From Paenibacillus_AA sp045062745 (lineage in GTDB: Bacteria; Bacillota; Bacilli; Paenibacillales; NBRC-103111), in assembly GCF_045062745.1 (NCBI RefSeq), contig NZ_JBJGED010000010.1, positions 62,001 through 126,000 on the forward strand: a stretch of DNA of 64,000 bases. Reading direction: 5' to 3'. The position numbers and the translations under genes are program-made. Positions 24,562 to 33,100 of this stretch are shown here, piece after piece (the stretch's first letter is position 1; every line of letters starts with the position of its first letter). The notes below the pieces were generated by a model, which saw only the letters and a list, made by a program, of their open reading frames with translations, was not told where the DNA came from and searched no databases.

Positions 24562-24575
24562 ATCACAATTGTGAT
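24562..24575. promoter_or_regulatory. Perfect palindrome ATCACAATTGTGAT, likely DeoR-type operator
   Basis: This 14-base perfect palindrome lies 70 bases before the DeoR gene at 24645 and in the gap shared with divergent acsA. DeoR repressors bind such sites to control themselves and neighbours; control of the ROK gene downstream is likely through the same operon. Confidence 0.45.
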
Positions 24576-24644
24576 TGAAAGGATCAATCCTTTTTCATAT
24601 ACTGAAGAGAGCAGGATTGCAAGCGCAGGATGGAGGAACGGAAG

Positions 24645-25430
24645 ATGGGCGCACAATTGCCGTCCAAAGGCGATCAACGCCGGGAGCAAATCGTGGCGAT
24701 GCTGAAGCAGAACGGGAGAGTGACGGTCCAGGAGCTGGTGGACAAGCTGCATTGCTCGGAAGCGACGGCGCGGCGCGATCTGGACGTGCTGGAGAAGACG
24801 GAATCGATCATTCGCACGATCGGCGGAGCGATCTACGACGGGCACCATCCGGCTCGGGAGGTGTCGTTCCAGGAGAAGACGACGATCTCGTGGCTCGAAA
24901 AGGAACGTATCGCCCTGAAGGCGGCTTCGCTCATCGTGGAAGGCGATGTGATCGGTCTCTCCGGCGGAACGACGACGTACCATATTGCGCGGGCGATCAA
25001 GAACCGCAAAGGGATAACGGTCGTGACGAACGCGATCAACATCGCGATGGAGCTGGCGGACAGCGACGATATCCAGGTGGTGGTGGCGGGCGGCGTGCTG
25101 CGCCATAAGAGCTTCGAGCTGTGCGGGCCTCTTGCCGAGCAAGTGATCTCGAGCTTGAATATCGGCAAAATGTTCCTTGGCATTGACGGAGTCGCGGCCG
25201 GGAAAGGGATGACCACGTATTCCGAGTCGGAAGCTCAAATCGCTAAAATGCTGATCAAGCGCGCGGACCAGACATTCGCGGTATTCGATCGGACGAAGGT
25301 CGGCCGGGTTTCGCTCTTCTCGATTGCGCCTCTGTCAGCCGCTCACGCCTGTATCACGGATGCGCCGCTCCATGCGGAATTTCAACAAGAGCTGGATCGT
25401 CTCCACATTCGCGTCCATGTAGCGGACTGA
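24645..25430 (+). CDS. DeoR family sugar-sensing transcriptional regulator
   Basis: This 261-residue regulator has a DeoR winged helix (residues 14-65: RREQIVAMLKQNGRVTVQEL, CSEATARRDLD, IIRTIGGAI). The sugar-phosphate-isomerase-like effector domain includes GLSGGTTTYHIARAI, VVTNAINIAMEL and GIDGVAAGKGMTTYSESEAQ. Such proteins sense a sugar phosphate in the cytosol. GGAGG lies eight bases before the ATG at 24645; an in-frame ATG at 24630 is too close to its own site. The ROK kinase gene 45 bases downstream is likely co-regulated. A perfect palindrome at 24562-24575 is the probable operator. Confidence 0.88.
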   Translation: MGAQLPSKGDQRREQIVAMLKQNGRVTVQELVDKLHCSEATARRDLDVLEKTESIIRTIGGAIYDGHHPAREVSFQEKTTISWLEKERIALKAASLIVEGDVIGLSGGTTTYHIARAIKNRKGITVVTNAINIAMELADSDDIQVVVAGGVLRHKSFELCGPLAEQVISSLNIGKMFLGIDGVAAGKGMTTYSESEAQIAKMLIKRADQTFAVFDRTKVGRVSLFSIAPLSAAHACITDAPLHAEFQQELDRLHIRVHVAD

Positions 25431-25475
25431 AGCTTCATTACTTATACAACCATTGTCATGGAGAGGGGCCGGAAA

Positions 25476-26462
25476 ATGAGTTATGTCGTCGGGGTCGATA
25501 TCGGCGGGACGAATATTGTATGCGGGCTGCTGAATGAAGAGCTGGAGCTGCTTCGCAAGGTCAAGAAGCCTACGGGAGCCGCGAATGGCTCCGATTACGT
25601 GTTATCGCATATTACCGCGATGATCGATGAGCTGCTCCAGGCGGAGGGCGCAGGTCGCGAGCAATTGACCGCCGTCGGAATGGGCAATCCCGGTATCGTG
25701 GATCCGGTGCGGGGCGTGGCGATCTTCGCGGGGAACTTGAAGTGGCATAACGTGCCGGTCACCGAACACCTAAGCGGGCTTCTGGGCGGCATTCCGGTAT
25801 ACATCGACAACGATGTGAAGATGTACATCTACGGCGAAGCGGTACGCGGTGCGGGGCGAGGCTATGCCCACGTCATGGGCATCACGCTCGGCACCGGCAT
25901 CGCGGCGGCGATGATCAACAATGGCCGCCAATATTATGGAGGCGGCTTCCAGGCCGGCGAGATCGGCCATATCGTGATGGAGGGCGAGAGCGCCCCTTGC
26001 GGCTGCGGGCTGCACGGCTGCCTGGAGACGATCGCGTCGGCGACGGGCATGGCACGGATCGCCCGCGAACATCTCGAGGCCGACCGGGCCAGCCTGCTCG
26101 GCGAGTGGTTCCCCGACGCCGAGCAGCGGGCGGCCCTCACGGCCGCCGATATCTCCCGCGCGTATGACGCGGGGGACGAGTTGGCCGTCGAAGTGATGAA
26201 CTTCGTCGGCTACATGCTGGCGAAGGGGCTCAGCTACGCGATTCCGCTGTGGAGCCCCGATGTGATCGTTATTGGCGGAGGGGCCGCCAATGCCGGCGAG
26301 CGCTTGCTCGCGCCGCTGCGCCGCGGGCTGCACGGGATCGTCCATCCGATGTATCTGGATCGGATGGACATCCGTCTGGCGGAGATGAACGACGACGCCG
26401 GCGTCATCGGCAGTGCGGCATTCGCACAGGCGCGGGCGAACGGCCAGCTCGTGCTGGCGTAA
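25476..26462 (+). CDS. ROK family sugar kinase (glucokinase-like)
   Basis: This 328-residue protein has the ATP-binding GVDIGGTNIVCGLL at its start and the catalytic Asp in YIDNDVKMYIYGEA. The structural Zn motif CGCGLHGCLETIASA is the ROK signature; VIGGGAANAGERLLAPLRRG closes the fold. It phosphorylates a hexose or N-acetylhexosamine in the cytosol. GGAGAGGGGCCGG precedes the ATG at 25476. With the DeoR gene just upstream it forms a probable two-gene operon, closed by a GC-rich hairpin at 26499-26538. A related kinase lies at 45102-46079 in a different island. Substrate not readable from sequence. Confidence 0.9.
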   Translation: MSYVVGVDIGGTNIVCGLLNEELELLRKVKKPTGAANGSDYVLSHITAMIDELLQAEGAGREQLTAVGMGNPGIVDPVRGVAIFAGNLKWHNVPVTEHLSGLLGGIPVYIDNDVKMYIYGEAVRGAGRGYAHVMGITLGTGIAAAMINNGRQYYGGGFQAGEIGHIVMEGESAPCGCGLHGCLETIASATGMARIAREHLEADRASLLGEWFPDAEQRAALTAADISRAYDAGDELAVEVMNFVGYMLAKGLSYAIPLWSPDVIVIGGGAANAGERLLAPLRRGLHGIVHPMYLDRMDIRLAEMNDDAGVIGSAAFAQARANGQLVLA

Positions 26463-26498
26463 GGCGCTTGTGCCGGGGCTCGATGGGGTATTGGGTGG

Positions 26499-26538
26499 CG
26501 GAGTAGAGTAGAACAGTTCTGCTCCGCTCCGCTTTTGC
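26499..26538 (+). terminator. Terminator of the DeoR-ROK operon
   Basis: GCGGAGTAGAGTAGAAC pairs imperfectly with GTTCTGCTCCGCTCCGC and is followed by TTTTGCTTTG. It lies about 36 bases past the ROK stop. Confidence 0.7.
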
Positions 26539-26659
26539 TTTGCTGCCGACTGCATTTCAGCCTCGCTTTCGCGACCTATAACACGATATTTCCGACTTAT
26601 CCCGCTATCGGCCCCGCTTTCCGGCCCGTAACATTTCCGACTTATTCCCGCTTATTGGA

Positions 26660-26808
26660 GCTCCCAAAGTAACTTTTTTAAACTACAGCTCTGCCTCACG
26701 ACTTTGCCGCACTCCAAAGTAACTTTTTTACTCTACAACTCTGCCGCTTGACTTTTGCCGCGCTCCAAAGTAACTTTTTTACTCTAGAGCTCTGCCGATT
26801 GACTCTAT
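26660..26808. repeat. Three tandem ~50-base repeats
   Basis: The unit, centred on CCAAAGTAACTTTTTTACTC, appears with caaag at 26665, 26715 and 26766, a 50-51 base period. The neighbourhood also has related ~35-base stretches around 26570-26640 and 26820-26850 (CGTAACACGATATTTCCGAC type). No gene is visible from 26463 to 27139. Confidence 0.7.
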
Positions 26809-26856
26809 TGGCCCTTCTTCCCGACCCGTAACTCGATATTTAACGGATTTCGCCCG

Positions 26857-26995
26857 TTTGTAAGGCAAACCTACGTTAATAGAAACAGTGCACTTAACTA
26901 TTAACGAAGGTTAGGTTAACAATACAACTCATTTCGGCACAAACAGGTCAAAACTTGGTAGGCGACTAGGCTTATTTGTAAGTTTTGCCTTACAA
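26857..26995. repeat. Compact 139-base element with terminal inverted repeats and inner hairpins
   Basis: The ends are TTTGTAAGGCAAA and TTTTGCCTTACAA, an inverted repeat of about 12 bases. Inside, AACCTACGTTAATAG (26868-26882) pairs with CTATTAACGAAGGTT (26898-26912) with one mismatch, and TTGTAAG/CTTACAA (26976-26995) form a second hairpin. It carries no ORF. It could be a miniature mobile element or an RNA structure. Confidence 0.5.
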
Positions 26996-27139
26996 GATGG
27001 GAGGCAAGAAGGCAATCCGCTGTTCGGACTCATCAGGATGCCAACGCCCGCTGCAGCAACTAGGGGTAGCCAAATCCCACGCACACCAATTATAATACAA
27101 GTATGATACCATTATACTTTTTAATAGGAGCGTGCAGCT

Positions 27140-28342
27140 ATGACCACCTTACAAAAACTTGCGATTGACGGCGGGACTCCCGTACGGACGAAACCATTCC
27201 CGGAGTGGCCGATTCATAATGAAGTGGAGGAGCAGTTGATTCTGGAGGTCGTACGTTCGGGCAAATGGGGCGGCACCGGCCGGATTATGCTGCCTCGGAT
27301 CGAAGAGCAGTTCGCGGCGGCCCATGACGCCAAGTACGCCGTATCCATCGTCAACGGGACCGTTGCGATTACAATTGCCCTTCAAGCGGCTGGGGTCCAA
27401 CCCGGCGACGAAGTGATCATGCCGCCCTATACGTTCATCGCGACCGCAAGCTCGGCGCTGCTCTTCGGTGCCATTCCCGTGTTCGTCGACGTCGAGGCCG
27501 ATACGCTGCTCCTCGATCCCGACAAAGTCGAAGCGGCGATCACGCCGAAGACCAAAGCGATTATTGCCGTCCATATCGGCGGAGCCCCGGCGAACTTGAC
27601 CCGCTTGAAAGCGATAGCGGCTAAGCATAACCTGCGCCTCATCGAGGATTCCGCTCAAGCAGTCGGCGCCCAATGGAACGGGACGGGCGTAGGCGCGCAA
27701 GGCGATTTCGGCACATTCAGCTTCCAATCAAGCAAAAATATCAACTCCGGCGAGGGCGGGATGATCCTCACGAACGACGAGCGGTTGGCCGATATGGCTT
27801 GGTCGCTCACGAACGTAGGTCGGATCCGCAATGGCGGCTGGTATCAGCACGAGCACATCGGCTGGAATCTGCGCATGACCGAGTTCCAGGCGGCGATTCT
27901 CATCGGCCAGATGACGCGGCTGGTAGAGCAGATGGCGGCGCGTGAAAGGAACGGCAAACGGTTGACCGAGCTGCTCAGCCAGATCGAGGGCATTCAGGTG
28001 CTGCGCCGAGATCCCGGCATTACCCGTCATGCGTATCATTTGTACATGTTCAAATTGGATCCCGTCTGGGCGGACCGTATCGATAAGAATGAGGTTATTC
28101 AAAGGCTGGTGGCAGAAGGCATTCCGGCGGCGCCCGGCTACGTCTCTCTCAATACGAACAAAGCGGTGCTGAGCGAAACGAAGAAATGGACCGGCGAAGA
28201 TCGCTTCTATAGCTGCCCGATCAGCGAACGGGCGTGCGAGAAGGAGGTGCTGTGGCTCCATCAGAACATGCTGCTGGGGGATGCAACTGACATCGACGAT
28301 ATTGCGGAAGCCGTCAGCAAAGTGATGCGTTCCTATCGCTAA
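27140..28342 (+). CDS. DegT/DnrJ/EryC1/StrS family aminotransferase
   Basis: This 400-residue PLP enzyme has the family core: GKWGGTGRIMLPRIEEQFAA, VSIVNGTVAITIALQAAGV, DEVIMPPYTFIATASSAL, and the cofactor Lys199 in FQSSKNINSGEGGMI. Members transaminate keto-sugars, often nucleotide-linked, or modify aminocyclitols in cell-surface or antibiotic sugar pathways. ATG at 27140 follows AGGAGCG. No other sugar-nucleotide gene lies next to it, so the acceptor cannot be assigned. The following gene is a GntR-type fusion in the same direction 95 bases later. A large repeat-rich gap precedes it. Confidence 0.88.
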   Translation: MTTLQKLAIDGGTPVRTKPFPEWPIHNEVEEQLILEVVRSGKWGGTGRIMLPRIEEQFAAAHDAKYAVSIVNGTVAITIALQAAGVQPGDEVIMPPYTFIATASSALLFGAIPVFVDVEADTLLLDPDKVEAAITPKTKAIIAVHIGGAPANLTRLKAIAAKHNLRLIEDSAQAVGAQWNGTGVGAQGDFGTFSFQSSKNINSGEGGMILTNDERLADMAWSLTNVGRIRNGGWYQHEHIGWNLRMTEFQAAILIGQMTRLVEQMAARERNGKRLTELLSQIEGIQVLRRDPGITRHAYHLYMFKLDPVWADRIDKNEVIQRLVAEGIPAAPGYVSLNTNKAVLSETKKWTGEDRFYSCPISERACEKEVLWLHQNMLLGDATDIDDIAEAVSKVMRSYR

Positions 28343-28437
28343 CCGCATTTGTAATATTCTGGAGGCTATCTATTTTACAAAACCGCTCTGTGTAAGGTAA
28401 GATAGAGGGTAATAAACATGTATTGGAGCGGACTATT

Positions 28438-29922
28438 TTGTTAAAAAGAAGGAATTTGTTCCAGGAGCGGTACGACAGCTTTTTGAAGGAGCTTAAGAAC
28501 GAGATCTTGAGCGGCAGCCTGAAACCGGGCGAGTTCATCTTGCCGGAGAATACGCTTAGCGAGAAGTACAAGATCAGTCGCGTGTCCGTGCGGAAGGTGC
28601 TCGCGCAGCTGGTGGAGGAAGGGCTGATCGAGAAAATCGCCGGCAAAGGCAACCGGGTCAAGCCTCCTGAGGAAGAGATTCCCCGGCAGACGATCACGCT
28701 CACTTGGTTCTCGGGCTCGTACGAGACCGACATCGTGCGGATGATTATAGATCGATATGAGAAGGCTCACCCGTATGTGAGAGTGGAGCTCGTGATCCTG
28801 CCTGCGGAGCAGTATGTGCACCACGTGACGCAAATGATGGAGGAGGGCAAAGGGCCCGATCTGTTGTTTGTGTCCGACGCACATATGCGCGACTTCGTCT
28901 ATCTGGACAAGCTGCATCTGATCGAGCCGTACACGCCTAAGACGCTCGACCCGCTCCAAGACAGTTATCCGATCCTGTTCGACACGTTCACGCCGGAGGA
29001 CCAGTTGTTGGCGGTTCCCGTTCATTTCTCGCCCGTGGTTATATGCTACAACAAGGAAGCGCTAGAACGAGCCGGGGTATCGGAACAAGACGTGAATACG
29101 ATGGGCTCTTGGGACGATCTGCTGCGGATTGCCAAGCAATGTACGGAGGAAGCACGGGAAGACGGCGTGATGGAGCAGTATGGCTTTTGCTTCTCTTCCT
29201 CGACGAACCGGTGGCCGGCGTTTATTATGCAGAATGGCGGACGCTTCGTATCGGAGGGGGGCAGGAAGGGCGAGTTCGCCGATCCCCGCAATTGGGAGAC
29301 GCTGCAGTTCTGCCTCGACTTGATGTACAAGCATCATGTGTCTCCGATCTATTCCCATGGCAGCAGCTTCCTGGCCGAGACGTTGTTCAAGAAAGGCCGC
29401 GTGGCGATGATTATGTCCACGTATTATTTCATGAACGAATTCCGGGGCTCGGATTCGCATGTGCTCTGGGACGTTGCCCCGCTGCCGGGTCGTACCGAGC
29501 AGGGAACGCTGCTCGTCTGCGGCGCGCTTGCGATCAACAAACATGGGGACAAGACGAAAGTCGCGGAGAGCTTCGTGGAGTTCATGATCGGCTCCGAGGC
29601 GCAGTCGCTGCTGAAGCGGCATGGCTGTACGATCCCCGTCCGGCGTACGATCGCGGAGAATGACGGGCTGCTCGATCCGGTGATTCATCCGGCGAACTAC
29701 AATGCGTTCAAGGCGATGATCCCGTTCACGCAGTCGCTCCAAGGGCTCGGGATAACCGCTGAGCAGCTGTACGTGCTGAATACGGAGCTGCATGAGCTCT
29801 GGGCGAACATGGAGACGCCGGAGTCGGCGTGCAAGCGGGTGAACGTGCTGCTCGAGCAGGCATATGTGCAATCGAAGGCAGCCGCGAAACCGACCGGGCA
29901 ACAGACGTCGGTGAATGGATAA
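28438..29922 (+). CDS. GntR HTH fused to an extracellular-type solute-binding domain
   Basis: A 494-residue fusion. Residues 10-75 are a GntR winged helix (EILSGSLKPGEFILPENTLS, VSVRKVLAQLVEEGLIEKIA, KGNRVKPPE). Residues 85-490 match the family 1 sugar-binding-protein fold of ABC transporters (ITLTWFSGSYETDIVRMIID, DLLFVSDAHMRDFVYLDK, AVPVHFSPVVICYNKEALER, RVAMIMSTYYFMNEF). There is no signal peptide or lipobox, so the binding domain is cytosolic and probably a ligand sensor. The TTG at 28438 is preferred because GGAG lies nine bases upstream; a TTG at 28423 would add five residues. A terminator follows. Targets are unknown; the DegT gene or a sugar importer elsewhere are candidates. Confidence 0.75.
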   Translation: MLKRRNLFQERYDSFLKELKNEILSGSLKPGEFILPENTLSEKYKISRVSVRKVLAQLVEEGLIEKIAGKGNRVKPPEEEIPRQTITLTWFSGSYETDIVRMIIDRYEKAHPYVRVELVILPAEQYVHHVTQMMEEGKGPDLLFVSDAHMRDFVYLDKLHLIEPYTPKTLDPLQDSYPILFDTFTPEDQLLAVPVHFSPVVICYNKEALERAGVSEQDVNTMGSWDDLLRIAKQCTEEAREDGVMEQYGFCFSSSTNRWPAFIMQNGGRFVSEGGRKGEFADPRNWETLQFCLDLMYKHHVSPIYSHGSSFLAETLFKKGRVAMIMSTYYFMNEFRGSDSHVLWDVAPLPGRTEQGTLLVCGALAINKHGDKTKVAESFVEFMIGSEAQSLLKRHGCTIPVRRTIAENDGLLDPVIHPANYNAFKAMIPFTQSLQGLGITAEQLYVLNTELHELWANMETPESACKRVNVLLEQAYVQSKAAAKPTGQQTSVNG

Positions 29923-29945
29923 TCAAATAGACAGTGTTCGCTTCT

Positions 29946-29985
29946 AGGCTGTGTTACGGTGCAAAACCGTGGCACAGCCTTTTTG
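29946..29985 (+). terminator. Terminator after the GntR-SBP gene
   Basis: AGGCTGTG (29946-29953) pairs with CACAGCCT (29973-29980) around an inner CGGT/ACCG stem, followed by TTTTT. Confidence 0.85.
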
Positions 29986-30100
29986 GTATCGGTGTCGATA
30001 CGTGTCGATATTTGTCAGGTTTGTAAGAAATTTTTCAGTTTCGCTTGTTATACTCATAGGAGATTAGGTCTTTATTACTGCTTCTAGTGGAGGATGATGA

Positions 30101-33100
30101 GTGTTGCGTAGGAATTATTACGTTTTTTTCAAAAAGGTGGCCTTGCTTTTCTTGTTGGCGGCCGTAGGAATGGGGGGCGTGATTGGGTTGAGCCCGGGGC
30201 TCGTGCAGGCGGCCCCAGATGCTACTTTGGCTTCGCTCTCGTTTAAGGATGCGAATGGAGGCAACCTAGATCTAGCGAACAGCCAAACCTTTTATCCCGG
30301 CGTTATCAGTTATGATCTACTGTATTACGATGACACGCCGTTTATACGGCTGAATGCAGCTGCGACGTATGCGTCGTATTCGGTGAGAGTCAAATTCGAT
30401 GACCAAGTGGTGGCAACGGCGACATCCGCGGCGGATAATGTAAGGGTGGATATTCCGCCCTACAGTCACCATAAGCTCATCAAAGTTGAAGTATTGAACA
30501 GCTCTAACACGGTACTCAATACATACAGCATTAAGCTCTGGCTCTCGATGAGGGGGGCGGGAACGGAAGCAAATCCTTACCAAATCGTGACGGCGGATCA
30601 ACTATCGCGCATAAACGGGACAACGGATGTCGGGGTTTTCCAATACAATGGTTTCGCTTGGTTCAAGCTCATGAACGACATCGATATGACGGGGTATTTG
30701 AACTCTTCCATCGGAAACGACAATAATCAAGGTTGGAAGCCGTTCAATTTTTACGGGAAATTTGACGGGAACAATAAGACGATACGGGGACTGTGGATCA
30801 ATCGTTCCTTAGTCCCAAGCAGACCGTCAGATAACACTTACAACGGATTGTTCGGTATAGTGGGTGGCGCCACGATCAAGAATCTGAATATTGAGCTGGC
30901 GCCGAGAGGGATCACAGGCATTTCGTATGTCGGGGGGCTGGCGGGATCGACCGACGGTGGTACGATCACCAATATCTCCGTAACAGGCAATGTGTATCTG
31001 GATGCATCAAATTCGTCTACTCCACAGGTTGGAGGAGTCATTGGCGTCAGCAATGGAACTGCTTTAAACAAATTAACTTTTATTGGGAACGTGCAAGGGA
31101 AGCAGAACACAGGAGGATTAATCGGAAGTCTTACGATGTCTAGTGAATCGCTGACAAATAGTAATGCGGAAGGTAACGTAGCCGGGACTAACGACGTAGG
31201 TGGAGCGATTGGCGTGCTGAACTCCGGAACGGTTATGAATGTTTGCGCTGCGGTCAATGTGACTGGATCGATCAATATAGGTGGATTGATAGGTCATGTG
31301 AATAATAGCAATAACTTGTCCAAAGTGTGCGCGACAGGATCGGTTACCTACACATCAAGTCCGACTACTGCAGTCGGAGGACTGGCGGGTTACGTCAATT
31401 CGGCCACGATCTCAGAAGCCTATTCGACCGGTTCCGTGAACGGAATCAGCCAAGTGGGAGGCTTGTTAGGGTATTTGGTCTCCGGTTCTCTAACCGACAG
31501 CTACTCGACGGGGAGTGTGACTGGTTTCGCCTCGACCACTATCGGCGGACTGATCGGGCAGGTTCCTTCCAGTAGTCCTCCTGTGATCATAAGAAATACT
31601 TTTGCTGCCGGTGCCGTGTCCGGAACTTCAAATGGCGGTTTAAGCGGAAGTGCATTGTTCGCGGAGTGGATAAACTCCTATTGGGATACTGAGACGACTG
31701 GTCAGAATGATAGCACAGGAATAGGTGGAATTTATTTCGGCTTTAAGACTGCTAAGATGAAGGAGCAAGTCACCTACACAGATTGGGACTTCACCACGGT
31801 ATGGGTGATGCACCCGAACAGCTATCCAAAGCTACGCTGGGCGATTCCGAACACACCGCCTTCGAACCCTTCACTCCTCGGCAGCACAGTGGTGGAAAAT
31901 CAGCCGACAGGTACTAAGGTAGGCACATTAAACGCGGTCGATCCGGACGACAATGAAACGTTCACCTATACCTTGGTGAGCGGTTCTGGGGACGAAGACA
32001 ATGGGAAGTTCACCATCGACGGGGCGCTGCTGAAGACGGCCGAAGCTTTTGATTTCGAGACGAAGGCATCATACTCCGTTCGGATCCAAGTAGCCGATTC
32101 AAAGGGAGCCACGGCGGCTCAAGCGTTAACAATAACGGTAACGGATGTGAATGAAGCCCCAACCGCCTTGATTTTGACTGGAGACACGGTGAGTGAGAAC
32201 GCGGCGGTCGGTACGGTAGTAGGAACGCTTTCCGGGACGGATCCGGATGCGGGCGCGATGCTGACTTACCAGCTGGTGCCCGGTACGGGAGATACTCATA
32301 ACGCCAGCTTCTCGTTGAACGGCAACGCCCTTGTCACCAACGGAATATTCAACTATGAAGTGAAAAACGAGTACAACATCCGCGCGAGCGTAAGCGATTC
32401 GGTGTATGCCAAAGAACAAACGTTCACCATCTTTGTTAGGGATTTGCTGGAGTCGCCGAACGAACTGATGCTGTCCCAGTCCAAAGTGCCGGAGAATTCG
32501 CCAAACGGCACGATCGTGGGCACATTCGACTCGTCCGTCCCGAATGCGAACAGCACGAACATCTACACACTAGATCCGGGCGTGGGAGATGCCGATAACG
32601 GCAGCTTCACAATCAGCGGCAATCAGCTGTTAACGAATTGGCCATTCGATTACGAGAGCAAAGACGTATACAGCATCCGGGTGACCGTCGCGGATTCCGT
32701 CTACAGAGCGGTATATTCGTATTCAAAATCGTTCACGATCACGGTCCTGAATTTAAACGAACCGACAACCAATCTCTTGCTTTCTAAGGACACTATCGCT
32801 GAGAACCTTCCAGCCGGCACCGCGGTAGGCACGCTGAGCGCGGTAGATCCAGATCAGGGTGAGACGTATCAATATCAGCTCGTCGCCGGAGACGGCAGCG
32901 AGGACAATGGCAGCTTCACAATTGACGGGGCAGTTCTACGTACCGGTGGCGCATTCGACTTCGAAGCTAAGGGTGAATACCGAATTCGAATCGCCGTTAC
33001 GGATGCGGTGTATGAGGCCAACCGTTACGAGAAGTCGTTTGTAATCCGTGTATCCGACGTGAACGAGCAGGTTGAACCTGACAACACCCCGGATCCGGCA

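Noticed and set aside
26463..27139. Possible CRISPR-like array from tandem repeats
   Set aside because: Only three copies of a 50-base unit, without distinct spacers, and no cas genes in the window.
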